DNA from: Flavobacterium hankyongi
GTDB lineage: Bacteria; Bacteroidota; Bacteroidia; Flavobacteriales; Flavobacteriaceae
Length of the DNA stretch: 64,000 nucleotides
Direction: 5' to 3'
NCBI RefSeq assembly: GCF_036840915.1
Contig: NZ_CP085725.1
Coordinates: forward strand, 868,001 to 932,000
Each line of letters begins with the position of its first letter. Positions within the stretch are counted from its first letter, which is position 1. A program made the translations under genes and the position numbers. Shown in pieces: positions 1-8,249 of this stretch. The notes beneath the pieces are model-generated. The model had not been told where the DNA came from. It saw only the letters and a program-made list of their open reading frames with translations, and did no database searches.

Positions 1-577
1 ATCCTAAACCATGTTCTTCTCCAAATTGTTGGTTTTCTAATCGAACGCCTTGAGAATATACTAGAACTCGATTACCACTCAAACCTCTAATTACTGGTTT
101 TCCTATTGATGTACCTGTTGAAATATTAGAGACACCGGGTATTTTTGATAATCCTTCTGCCAAAGTTGCTGCACCTGACTGTTGCAATTCTTTTATCTTT
201 TTATTTTCAACCTTCATTACATTTTGAGATTGAATTTTGTTAAAAACAGTAGATACTATAACTTCATCAATGTGATGGGAATGTTCTTCTGACAAAATAA
301 CATCATGTATAACTTCAGAAGTATTTAAAGTAATTGCTGATGTAACTGCATCAAATTCAGGATGAGAAAAGATTACTATGAAATTTCCATAAGGAAGTTG
401 ATTAAACTGATAATTACCATTTTCATCCGATTTAGTTTCTTTATGCAAATCAGGAATAGATATGATTACACCATTAATTTTATTTGATTTTTCATCGGTT
501 ATTGTTCCCTTTAATGATGTTTGAGCATGGGCAAATATTGAAAACCCTATAAATAGGGCTATAAAAAAAGATTTCAT
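1..577 (-). CDS. TonB-dependent receptor, N-terminal part (runs off the window)
   Basis: Only the first 192 codons are present; the barrel lies beyond the left edge. A signal peptide (MKSFFIALFIGFSIFAHAQ) is followed by a carboxypeptidase-regulatory-like domain at about residues 21-105, then the start of a plug domain with the typical IPGVSNIS and PVIRGLSGNRVLVYSQG segments. The protein should be an outer-membrane receptor energised by TonB. A His-rich stretch (EEHSHHID) joins the two domains, and the plug continues into an ENQQFGEEHG motif. Together with the His/Cys-rich small gene directly upstream, this suggests a metal ion such as zinc or copper as substrate. That substrate is inference; the receptor class is seen in the sequence. 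Confidence 0.88.
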   Translation of the reverse strand, partial: MKSFFIALFIGFSIFAHAQTSLKGTITDEKSNKINGVIISIPDLHKETKSDENGNYQFNQLPYGNFIVIFSHPEFDAVTSAITLNTSEVIHDVILSEEHSHHIDEVIVSTVFNKIQSQNVMKVENKKIKELQQSGAATLAEGLSKIPGVSNISTGTSIGKPVIRGLSGNRVLVYSQGVRLENQQFGEEHGLG

Positions 578-624
578 TTAATTGATTTTAATGTTTAATA
601 AAGATTAATACAAAGTATTTGATA

Positions 625-972
625 TTAAACATTCACAGGAGGACCTCTGAGATAAAAAGTAGTAGAGTTGCAATTAATTTCTACACTTTTATAACCAAAT
701 ATTACATCATAGTTAACAACAAAATTTTTAAATTCAAATGAATAAAATTCTGTTGGTATATAATTACTGAAAGAATACTCACAAACAAAACAATCGTCAA
801 AATCATTATGAGCATGAGAAAATTCGGTTTTGTTTGTATTGTACTTGTGATGGCAATGCTCAGTTGTGAGCTGTTTTACTAAGTGTTCAAATGAATGCCC
901 AGATTGAAACAATATTGCGAACAATATTGCGCCAAGCAGAGAGTAATTAAAAAATAGTAATTTCTTTTTCAT
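625..972 (-). CDS. Small membrane-anchored His/Cys-rich protein (DUF2946-like)
   Basis: A protein of 115 residues, with the start placed at the ATG that gives MKKKLLFF; a TTG lies three codons upstream. An N-terminal hydrophobic segment is followed by a probable metal-binding patch: EHCHHKY, SHAHNDFDDC and CFVCEY (a CxxC). It ends in LRGPPVNV, resembling the RGPP tail of small DUF2946-type proteins often encoded next to copper or heavy-metal transport genes. It lies 47 bases upstream of the TonB-dependent receptor on the same strand and is probably co-transcribed with it. A periplasmic metal-handling role is inference from composition and neighbourhood. Confidence 0.7.
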   Translation of the reverse strand: MKKKLLFFNYSLLGAILFAILFQSGHSFEHLVKQLTTEHCHHKYNTNKTEFSHAHNDFDDCFVCEYSFSNYIPTEFYSFEFKNFVVNYDVIFGYKSVEINCNSTTFYLRGPPVNV

Positions 973-1041
973 TTGAAACAAATATAAAAAAGAAATCCGT
1001 TATACTAAGGCATAACGGATTAATATGATAAAAGAAATTTA

Positions 1042-2031
1042 TTAAACTAAATTGTTTGCAACCAAATATTCTGCAATTTGCACAGCATTGGTAGCCGCTC
1101 CTTTACGTAAATTATCAGCAACAATCCACATGTTTAATGTATTAGGCTGACTTTCATCACGACGTATTCTTCCAACAAAAACATCATCTTTTCCTTGAGC
1201 ATATAATGGCATTGGGAAAGTAAATGTATCTACATTATCTTGAACAGTTACTCCTTTTGTATGATGCAAAATTTGACGTACATTACTAACTTCATAATCT
1301 TTTTCAAACTCAACGTTTACTGCTTCGCTGTGCCCTCCAACAACTGGAATTCTTACAGCAGTAGCTGTTACTGCAATAGTTTTGTCATCTAATATTTTTT
1401 GAGTTTCACGCACTAATTTCATTTCTTCTTTAGTGTAATCATTGTCTTCAAAAATATCACATTGAGGAATAGCATTACGGTGAATTTGGTATTTATAAGC
1501 CATTTCACCCTTAACTCCTTCATATTCGTTCTCCAATTGGCGAACAGCTTTTACCCCAGTTCCAGTAATCGATTGATATGTTGAAACAACTACACGCTTG
1601 ATATCATATTCTTTATGAAGTGGCGCTAAAACCATTACCATTTGAATCGTCGAACAGTTAGGGTTTGCGATAATTTTGTCTTCTTTAGTCAAAACTGAAG
1701 CATTAATTTCAGGAACAACCAGTTTTTTTGTTGGATCCATTCTCCATGCAGATGAATTATCGATTACAGTAGTACCAGCTTCAGCAAACTTTGGAGCCCA
1801 TTCTTTTGAAGTATCTCCACCAGCAGAAAAAATCGCAATAGCGGGTTTCATATCAATCGCCGTTTGCATTCCCACAACCTTATACTTATTACCTTTAAAT
1901 TCAATTTCGTTACCTACAGATCTTTCAGAAGCAACGGGAATTAATTCTGTTATTGGAAAATTTCTTTCTGCTAAAACTTGAAGCATTACTTCTCCTACCA
2001 TACCGGTAGCACCTACAACGGCTACTTTCAT
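1042..2031 (-). CDS. asd: Aspartate-semialdehyde dehydrogenase
   Basis: Makes L-aspartate-4-semialdehyde from aspartyl phosphate with NADPH, the branch point to lysine/diaminopimelate, threonine and methionine. The 329 residues fit the family. The N-terminal GATGMVGEVM is the NADP-binding Rossmann loop. The catalytic Cys lies in NPNCSTIQM near residue 127, and a conserved His lies in the VVGGHSEAVNVE segment. It stands alone; the next minus-strand gene upstream (mscL) has its own terminator, so transcription likely starts from the TACTTTTG box about 30 bases upstream of the ATG. Confidence 0.96.
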   Translation of the reverse strand: MKVAVVGATGMVGEVMLQVLAERNFPITELIPVASERSVGNEIEFKGNKYKVVGMQTAIDMKPAIAIFSAGGDTSKEWAPKFAEAGTTVIDNSSAWRMDPTKKLVVPEINASVLTKEDKIIANPNCSTIQMVMVLAPLHKEYDIKRVVVSTYQSITGTGVKAVRQLENEYEGVKGEMAYKYQIHRNAIPQCDIFEDNDYTKEEMKLVRETQKILDDKTIAVTATAVRIPVVGGHSEAVNVEFEKDYEVSNVRQILHHTKGVTVQDNVDTFTFPMPLYAQGKDDVFVGRIRRDESQPNTLNMWIVADNLRKGAATNAVQIAEYLVANNLV

Positions 2032-2062
2032 CTTAAATGTGTGTGTTTAAATTTTGACTTCA

Positions 2063-2098
2063 CAAAAGTAAATAATATTGATGTTAAAAATATACAAA
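2063..2098 (-). promoter_or_regulatory. Putative promoter of asd
   Basis: Read on the minus strand, a TACTTTTG box (bases 2063-2070) matches the Bacteroidota -7 consensus TAnnTTTG, with a TTTG (bases 2095-2098) upstream as a possible -33 element. The spacer of 24 bases is longer than the usual 19-21, so the -33 assignment is weak. Confidence 0.42.
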
Positions 2099-2102
2099 AA
2101 AG

Positions 2103-2128
2103 AAAAACCACACAAAAATGTGTGGTTT
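2103..2128 (-). terminator. Rho-independent terminator after mscL
   Basis: A perfect 10-bp stem, AAACCACACA paired with TGTGTGGTTT around a four-base loop, is followed on the minus strand by a T-rich tract. It lies 24 bases beyond the mscL stop codon and separates mscL from asd. Confidence 0.82.
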
Positions 2129-2151
2129 AGTTAGAATATGAATGTAGCGGG

Positions 2152-2577
2152 CTATTTTTTCAATAAATCTCTAATTTGAGTAAGTAGCTCTTCTTGTGTT
2201 GGCCCAGCAGGTTGAGTTACTGGCTCTGGCTTTTTTAACTTATTTATTGCCTTAATAATCAGAAACATAACAAAAGCTACGATGATAAAGTCAATTAGAG
2301 CAGTTAAAAATGCTCCCCATTGAATCGCTACTTCAGCAACTGCTGGTGTGGTAACCGCACCGGCTGCATCCTTAATTTCGGCTACAGCATCAACTATAAC
2401 TACTTTTTTATCATTTAAATCAATACCTCCCATCAAGAGACCAACCACAGGTGCAAACATTTTCTCAACAAAAGCAGTTACAACTTTACCAAATGCTCCT
2501 CCCATAACAAAAGCAATTGCCATATCGACTAAATTGCCTTTCATAGCAAATTCTTTAAATTCAGAAATAAACCCCAT
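2152..2577 (-). CDS. mscL: Large-conductance mechanosensitive channel MscL
   Basis: An inner-membrane channel that opens under membrane tension and releases solutes during hypo-osmotic shock. At 141 residues it has the usual length. The N-terminal amphipathic helix (GFISEFKEFAMKGN) and the Gly/Ala-rich first membrane helix (VDMAIAFVMGGAFGKVV) are typical of the family. A periplasmic loop and a second membrane helix (FLTALIDFIIVAFVMFLII) follow, then a charged C-terminal helix with KKPEP and EELLTQIRDLL. It is monocistronic, with a strong terminator downstream. Confidence 0.95.
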   Translation of the reverse strand: MGFISEFKEFAMKGNLVDMAIAFVMGGAFGKVVTAFVEKMFAPVVGLLMGGIDLNDKKVVIVDAVAEIKDAAGAVTTPAVAEVAIQWGAFLTALIDFIIVAFVMFLIIKAINKLKKPEPVTQPAGPTQEELLTQIRDLLKK

Positions 2578-2646
2578 AATTTTTATTTTTTAGTTAATTT
2601 TAGTTACTAATTTAACATTTTATTGAGAAAAAACAAATGAAGAAGA

Positions 2647-5091
2647 TTATTCTCTATAAAAAACCCTTTTTACTCTTCCAGAAATACTAGTAAGAATTTC
2701 ATAAGGAATAGTCTTTATACCTTTTGCAATTTCAACTACCGAAGGATCTTTACCAAAAATAACCACCGATGTCCCTTCAGTACAATTGATACCCGTTACA
2801 TCAACCATTAGCATATCCATACAAATACTTCCTATTATAGGTGCTTTTTGATTATTTACAACAACATACCCTACTCCATTACCCCAAGCTCTTGAAATTC
2901 CATCAGCGTAACCAATAGGAACAGTAGCAACACGTGTTTTATTCTCTGCAATAAATCTTCTACTATACCCTACACTTTGCCCTTCATTAATATCTCTAAT
3001 TTGTGAAATAACAGATTTTAAGGTTCCTACATTTTCTAACAGAAGCATTTCATCTTCATCATTTGAAACACCATATAAACCAATACCTAATCGAACCATA
3101 TCATATTGCGCATCAGGAAAATTACTGATTCCTGAAGTGTTACAAATATGACGAATAGGGTTTATCTTAAGCTCTTTCATTATAAAAGAAGAATCTCTTT
3201 CAAAATCTGAAATTTGAGTTAATGTAAATTCTTTATGTGACGAAACATCACTCGATGCTAAGTGAGATAAAATACTCTTAATTTTAACAGATGTAATTCC
3301 TTTCAAAATTGACACTAGTTCAGGAATTACTAAAGTATCGAACCCTAAACGATTCATGCCAGTATTAATTTTAATATGAATTGGATAGTTTACTAATTCT
3401 TTCTGATCTGCTATTTTTAAAAATGCCTTTAATTCTCGAATACTATAAATTTCTGGCTCCAAATTATATTGTATCATCGAACTGAAACTTGTCATTTCAG
3501 GATTCATGACCATAATTGGTAATTCTATCCCTGCTTTTCTAAGTTCAATCCCTTCATCTGCAAAAGCAACACCTAAATAATCAACCTTATGATGTGATAA
3601 AAGTTTCGCAATTTCAAAACTTCCGCTACCATATCCAAAGGCTTTAACCATAACCATCACTTTAGTTTTAGGCTTAAGTTTTGATTTAAAATAATTTAAG
3701 TTGTGACTAATTGCGTTTAAATTAATTTCTAAAACTGTTTCATGCGTTTTTTCTTCAAGCAATGAAACAATATTTTCAAATTCAAATTGTCTGGATCCTT
3801 TTATAAGTATAGTTTCATTATTGAATTCTAGACTATCAAAAGCTTTTATAAAATCCTTTGTTGAAGCAAATGCAATTGAATTTAAAAATTTGCTTTTATA
3901 TCTAACAATCGTTTCACCAATACAAATCACTCGTTTAATTTTATGAGAAATAATTAATTGTGAAACTCTTGAATACAACTCTTCGTCTGACAATCCAGAC
4001 TGAAAAATATCAGATAGTATTAGCGTTCTTTTTTTGTGTTGTTTTTGATTTTCTAAAAAATCTAATGCAATTTTAAGTGATTGAAAATCTGAACTGTAAC
4101 TATCATCAATTAAAGTACAATTGTTAATTCCGTTTTTAACTTTTAAGCGCATCTCAACTGGAAACAATTCAGAAACTCTACTTTGAATTGTTTCTTCATT
4201 ATAGTGCATGTATAACATTGTTAAAACACAATGCATACAGTTTTCAATCGAAGCATCATCTATAAAAGGAATTGAAATAGAAAAGCACAACTTTTTATAC
4301 GTCAGATTTAAATTTGAATGATTTTCAAATGACTTAATCTGACAAAATACATCAGCATTTCTATCGTGTGTACTCCATGTAAAAGTTTTAATTTCAGGTT
4401 TCAGGAATGCTTGAACTGTTTTGTTTTTATTCATTATGAGAATTTCAACATCTGAAAACAACCTTAGTTTTTCCTTTATTTTCTGAGAAATATCAACAAA
4501 ACCTTCATCATGAGCAGTTCCTATATTTGTAAGTATCCCAATAGTAGGATTAATTACTTTTTGCAAATAAACCATTTCTCCGGTTGTAGAAATTCCTGCT
4601 TCAAAAATTCCAAGATTATGATTTTCATTAATAGCAATCACAGAAAGTGGCACTCCCACTTGGGAATTATAACTTTTAGGACTTCTTATAATATTATAAT
4701 CAGGACTTAGTAAAAAGTTTAGCCATTCCTTAACGATTGTTTTTCCGTTACTTCCTGTAATTCCTATAACCGGAAAATTAAACAAACTTCTATAATATGC
4801 AGCAAAATTTTGTAAAGCTTGTAAAGTGTTCTCTACAACTAAAAAGTTTGCTTTATCATTTATGCTATCAGGAATATAATTAACAACAAAACTATTCACT
4901 CCTTTGGTAATTAAGTCATTTATATAGACATGAGCGTCATGATTAGGCCCAACCAATGCAAAAAATAAGGTTCTACCATTGTTTTGTTGTGAACGACTAT
5001 CAATAGAAACATTGTCTATAATTCCCGTTGCTAATTCAATATTAGCTTTAGCTCCTATTACGGGAATGATATTTTTTAATGAAATACTCAA
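2647..5091 (-). CDS. murF-alr: Bifunctional MurF ligase / alanine racemase fusion
   Basis: An 814-residue fusion supplying two steps of peptidoglycan precursor synthesis. Residues 1 to about 440 are a Mur ligase that adds D-Ala-D-Ala to the UDP-MurNAc-tripeptide; its ATP loop is GITGSNGKT at residues 110-118. From about residue 450 a PLP-dependent alanine racemase follows, with the PLP lysine in MVKAFGYGSG, a conserved MNRLGFD segment and the GYSRRF/GYADGISR region. This fusion is known in Bacteroidota. The tdk stop codon is 3 bases upstream of its ATG, so the two genes are probably co-transcribed, tdk first. The MurF half is divergent from proteobacterial MurF, but the motifs are intact. Confidence 0.95.
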   Translation of the reverse strand: MSISLKNIIPVIGAKANIELATGIIDNVSIDSRSQQNNGRTLFFALVGPNHDAHVYINDLITKGVNSFVVNYIPDSINDKANFLVVENTLQALQNFAAYYRSLFNFPVIGITGSNGKTIVKEWLNFLLSPDYNIIRSPKSYNSQVGVPLSVIAINENHNLGIFEAGISTTGEMVYLQKVINPTIGILTNIGTAHDEGFVDISQKIKEKLRLFSDVEILIMNKNKTVQAFLKPEIKTFTWSTHDRNADVFCQIKSFENHSNLNLTYKKLCFSISIPFIDDASIENCMHCVLTMLYMHYNEETIQSRVSELFPVEMRLKVKNGINNCTLIDDSYSSDFQSLKIALDFLENQKQHKKRTLILSDIFQSGLSDEELYSRVSQLIISHKIKRVICIGETIVRYKSKFLNSIAFASTKDFIKAFDSLEFNNETILIKGSRQFEFENIVSLLEEKTHETVLEINLNAISHNLNYFKSKLKPKTKVMVMVKAFGYGSGSFEIAKLLSHHKVDYLGVAFADEGIELRKAGIELPIMVMNPEMTSFSSMIQYNLEPEIYSIRELKAFLKIADQKELVNYPIHIKINTGMNRLGFDTLVIPELVSILKGITSVKIKSILSHLASSDVSSHKEFTLTQISDFERDSSFIMKELKINPIRHICNTSGISNFPDAQYDMVRLGIGLYGVSNDEDEMLLLENVGTLKSVISQIRDINEGQSVGYSRRFIAENKTRVATVPIGYADGISRAWGNGVGYVVVNNQKAPIIGSICMDMLMVDVTGINCTEGTSVVIFGKDPSVVEIAKGIKTIPYEILTSISGRVKRVFYRE

Positions 5092-5094
5092 CTT

Positions 5095-5703
5095 TTATTT
5101 TCTTTTTTGTTGCTTTTCTTCTTCTAATTTTTTCATGGCATTATAATATGCTGCACGACTTAAAGGCTCATATTCTTCAGTTTCACCAAGCAAAACCAAA
5201 TTATCATTTTGCGTTTTTCTAAAACTATAATTTGCTAAATTTCCTGTGCGTGTACAAACGGCGTGTACTTTAGTTACATATTCAGCAGTTGCCATGAGTG
5301 CAGGCATTGGTCCAAAAGGATTTCCTTTAAAATCCATATCTAAACCAGCCACAATTACTCGAATCCCTGAATTTGCCAAATCATTACAAATTGACACGAT
5401 TTCATCATCAAAAAACTGCGCTTCATCAATTCCTACAACATCACATCCTTGCGCTAATATTCTAATATTAGCAGCTGCAGGCACAGGAGTAGAACGTATT
5501 TCGTTTTTGTTATGTGAAACAACCATCTCTTCATCATAGCGAGTATCAATAGATGGTTTAAAAATTTCGACCTTTTGTTTAGCAAACTGAGCTCTTTTTA
5601 ACCTGCGTATTAATTCTTCTGTTTTACCAGAAAACATTGACCCACAGATTACTTCGATCCAGCCAAATTGTTCTTTATGGTTTACTGTATTTTCAAGAAA
5701 CAT
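5095..5703 (-). CDS. tdk: Thymidine kinase (type II) with a degenerate zinc site
   Basis: Phosphorylates thymidine with ATP in the salvage pathway. Of its 202 residues, the P-loop is [14 protein letters not shown] near residue 22, the Mg/ATP motif is GIDEAQFF, and substrate-lasso residues lie around the later part. In zinc-bearing type II kinases the lasso is held by two CxxC pairs. Here the first pair reads CTRT and the second LSRA, so three of the four cysteines are absent. It sits directly upstream of murF-alr with a 3-base gap. Function is confident; how the lasso is stabilised is open. Confidence 0.93.
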   Translation of the reverse strand: MFLENTVNHKEQFGWIEVICGSMFSGKTEELIRRLKRAQFAKQKVEIFKPSIDTRYDEEMVVSHNKNEIRSTPVPAAANIRILAQGCDVVGIDEAQFFDDEIVSICNDLANSGIRVIVAGLDMDFKGNPFGPMPALMATAEYVTKVHAVCTRTGNLANYSFRKTQNDNLVLLGETEEYEPLSRAAYYNAMKKLEEEKQQKRK

Positions 5704-5847
5704 TTTTTATTTTTATAACGATAAAAAAGAATAGTTTTTATTACTTTGTAACAGAACAAATTTATTAAAAAACAAACGCTTTAGTTACTATAATTATAAA
5801 AGTTATAAATAATTTTAAGTCGCACATCAAACAATATCTGTAACCAA

Positions 5848-6765
5848 ATGAAAAAGAAATTAGAAGCCGAATTAATTAGCATTGCTCACCGAATCTTGAA
5901 AATGAAAAATAAAGATGACGTAAAGGAATTGCATCATGAAGCACAAAAGTTATATGAGAAATTATCGGTTTTGTTATTTGTTGAAGAAAATTTTGATGGT
6001 GTAAAACCAACTATAGGAATTCATGAAATTGAATCAAAACTTGAGAAAGCCTTTGATTTTGATGAAAAAATTGTTGTAGCAGAAATTAAAGAAGATGCTA
6101 ATCATGAATTGACTGTTGAAACTAAAGTTGAAGAAAAACCAATAGAAGAAGAATTACCTAAAGAGGATATTCCTAACGAGGAAACAACTTTTGAACAAGC
6201 AAAAGAAGAAATTATTGAAGAGGTTACAAGTACTGAAGAAGAACCTGTAGCAGTTGAGATAGAAGAAGTTGTTGAAGTTGAAGAAACTAAAGAAGAAGTT
6301 AAGGAAGAGATTTCTACAAAAGATAAAAAGCAAATTTCTTTTGAAGAGCTTTTAGGAGGAATTCCAGCAGAACCTATTTTTGAAAGAATAGATAAAGTTG
6401 AAACTAAAAAAGAACCTAAAAGTATCTTTGAACCAATACTTGAAACTGCTTTTGAAGAAAAAAACAATGAAGAAAAACCAGTTGTTGTTTCTAAAAAAGA
6501 AGAGAAATCTGGAGCGAACTTAAACGACAAACTAAATAAGGGTTTAAACATTGCCTTAAATGATCGTATCGCTTTTGAAAAAAATCTTTTTGGAGGAAGT
6601 AGTGAAGACTTAAATCGTGTTATTTCTCAGCTAAATACATTAGATAGTTTAGAAGATGCTAAAAACTTCATAGATGAAATGGTAAAACCTGATTATAACA
6701 ATTGGGAAGGAAAAGACGAATTTGTTACTCGATTTATGGAGCTTGTAGAAGGTAAATTTGCATAA
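5848..6765 (+). CDS. Acidic, low-complexity protein of unknown function
   Basis: A 305-residue protein in three parts. Residues 1-85 form a helical-looking N-terminal domain (KKKLEAELISIAHRIL). A long Glu/Lys/Val-rich stretch to about residue 215 is probably disordered (for example EEVVEVEETKEEVKEEI). A compact C-terminal region then runs from NDKLNKGLNIALND to the end. No enzymatic motif or signal peptide is visible, so it is likely cytosolic. The rsmI start codon follows its stop codon immediately, which implies one transcript. The conserved-looking ends joined by a charged linker suggest a scaffold or adaptor, but that is speculation. Confidence 0.8.
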   Translation: MKKKLEAELISIAHRILKMKNKDDVKELHHEAQKLYEKLSVLLFVEENFDGVKPTIGIHEIESKLEKAFDFDEKIVVAEIKEDANHELTVETKVEEKPIEEELPKEDIPNEETTFEQAKEEIIEEVTSTEEEPVAVEIEEVVEVEETKEEVKEEISTKDKKQISFEELLGGIPAEPIFERIDKVETKKEPKSIFEPILETAFEEKNNEEKPVVVSKKEEKSGANLNDKLNKGLNIALNDRIAFEKNLFGGSSEDLNRVISQLNTLDSLEDAKNFIDEMVKPDYNNWEGKDEFVTRFMELVEGKFA

Positions 6766-7440
6766 ATGGGAAAATTATACATAGTCCCAACTCCAATAGG
6801 AAATCTAGAAGACATGACTTTTAGAGCCATAAAAGTACTTAAAGAAGTCGATTCTATTTTAGCTGAAGACACACGTAATAGCGGAAAATTACTCAAACAT
6901 TTCGAGATTACTACGCATATGCAAAGCCACCACATGCATAACGAACACAAAACAGTTGAAGGTTTGATAAAACGTATGCAAGCAGGTGAAACAATTGCTT
7001 TAATTAGTGATGCCGGAACTCCTGCAATTTCAGATCCGGGCTTTTTATTAACTCGTGCTTGCGTAGAAAATAATATTGAGGTTGAATGTTTACCTGGAGC
7101 TACAGCTTTTGTGCCTGCTTTGGTAAATAGTGGTCTCCCTAATGATAAATTTGTTTTTGAAGGCTTTTTACCTGATAAAAAAGGACGTCAAACAAGATAT
7201 TTAGCTCTTGCCGAAGAAACAAGAACCATGATATTATATGTATCTCCTCATAAATTGATAAAAACTTTAGCCGAATTTGTACAGTATTTTGGTTCTGACA
7301 GACAAGTAACTGTATCTAGAGAGTTATCAAAACTACATGAGGAAACCGTTCGAGGAACAGCTGAAGAAGTATTGAAACATTTCGAAACAAAACCTCCTAA
7401 AGGGGAAATTGTAGTTTGTGTGGCGGGTAAGTCCAAATAA
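6766..7440 (+). CDS. rsmI: 16S rRNA (cytidine-1402-2'-O)-methyltransferase RsmI
   Basis: A tetrapyrrole-methylase-fold enzyme that 2'-O-methylates C1402 in the ribosomal decoding centre using SAM. The 224 residues include the N-terminal YIVPTPIGNLEDMT motif, LAEDTRNSGKLL, the glycine-rich ALISDAGTPAISDPG segment and CLPGATAFVPALVNSGL, all typical of RsmI. It ends shortly after the core domain, so it is somewhat shorter than the E. coli enzyme, which has an extra C-terminal part. It abuts the upstream acidic protein with no gap. Confidence 0.95.
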   Translation: MGKLYIVPTPIGNLEDMTFRAIKVLKEVDSILAEDTRNSGKLLKHFEITTHMQSHHMHNEHKTVEGLIKRMQAGETIALISDAGTPAISDPGFLLTRACVENNIEVECLPGATAFVPALVNSGLPNDKFVFEGFLPDKKGRQTRYLALAEETRTMILYVSPHKLIKTLAEFVQYFGSDRQVTVSRELSKLHEETVRGTAEEVLKHFETKPPKGEIVVCVAGKSK

Positions 7441-7468
7441 AATTTGATGATTTTAAAATTTAAAACAA

Positions 7469-7927
7469 ATGAAAGACTCAATAGAAATAATCGAAAGACA
7501 TAAAAAATTTGTAGAACAAATTTGTGAAACTGAATTAGTTTATACCCTTGAAAATGAAGAAGGTTTTGCAATCTCTTATTCAAATAATTATGAAGATGAA
7601 GATGGCGAACCTATTCAATTAAATTGCTTTTGGAGCAATGAAGCTTTAGCAAAATCTTGTATAAAAGAAGAGTGGTCAGAATTCAAAATTTATTCAATCC
7701 CTTTGGATAAATTTATTGAATATTGGTGTATTGGAATTGATCATGACGGATTTATGATTGGAACTGATTTCGATTCAAATCTATATGGACATGAAGCTGA
7801 TCCATTAGAACTTATCCTTGAAATAATTGAAAAATTGAAAACACTTGATAAAAAAGTGACATTTGAAAATTTCGAAAATATAGATGATCTAGAAAATCAA
7901 ATTAAAGTTGCTTTACATGGAGAATAA
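7469..7927 (+). CDS. DUF2750-like protein
   Basis: An acidic cytosolic protein of 152 residues. The block FWSNEALAKSCIKEEWSEFKIYSIPLDKFIEYW followed by GIDHDGFMIG matches the DUF2750 pattern as I recall it: an immunity-like small fold with the conserved element W-x-xY-x-x-I-P-L-xx-F. No enzymatic residues are apparent. It follows rsmI by 28 bases and overlaps the next gene by 11 bases, suggesting translational coupling with the HopJ-family protein. Confidence 0.72.
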   Translation: MKDSIEIIERHKKFVEQICETELVYTLENEEGFAISYSNNYEDEDGEPIQLNCFWSNEALAKSCIKEEWSEFKIYSIPLDKFIEYWCIGIDHDGFMIGTDFDSNLYGHEADPLELILEIIEKLKTLDKKVTFENFENIDDLENQIKVALHGE

Positions 7928-8249
7928 AATTCAAAGACTTTTCAATACAAATCCAATTTCTTTTCAAGAAGTAATTGCTTTCATTGACGAGAACTACAAC
8001 TTCACTCCTACTTTGTTTAAAAATGGAGACCAAATAAACAACATTGGAGAAAATAATGGTTCGTGCAAAATATTTTCTTTCGCAAAACTTCATAATTTAT
8101 CAAAAGAAGAAACGTTATCTATGTTTGGTGATTATTACAAAGATGTTCTAAATACTCCTGAAGCTACCGACCATCAAAACATCCGTAATTTTATGAAATT
8201 CGGATGGGATAGAATTCATTTTGAAGGTCAGGCTCTTAACAAAAAGTAA
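7917..8249 (+). CDS. HopJ type III effector family protein
   Basis: A protein of 110 residues beginning at the ATG that gives MENKIQRL; a TTG three codons earlier is also possible. The segments FIDENYNFTPTLFKNGDQINNIGENNGSCKIFSFA, LSKEETLSMFGDYY and TDHQNIRNFMKFGWDRIHFEG fit the HopJ family (named after a Pseudomonas effector). The family is widespread in free-living bacteria without type III secretion, so an effector role here is unlikely. Its start overlaps the end of the DUF2750-like gene, and its stop codon abuts the stop of the convergent adenine deaminase gene. Confidence 0.8.
   Translation: MENKIQRLFNTNPISFQEVIAFIDENYNFTPTLFKNGDQINNIGENNGSCKIFSFAKLHNLSKEETLSMFGDYYKDVLNTPEATDHQNIRNFMKFGWDRIHFEGQALNKK

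Noticed and set aside
6102..6551. Ser/Thr-rich minus-strand frame of 149 codons opposite the acidic protein
   Set aside because: It is the mirror of the Glu/Lys-rich coding stretch (GAA/TTC symmetry) and lies wholly inside a well-supported gene.
7908..8249. A type III secretion effector role for the HopJ-family gene
   Set aside because: No type III secretion genes are present and the family is common in non-pathogens. The name reflects only one studied member.
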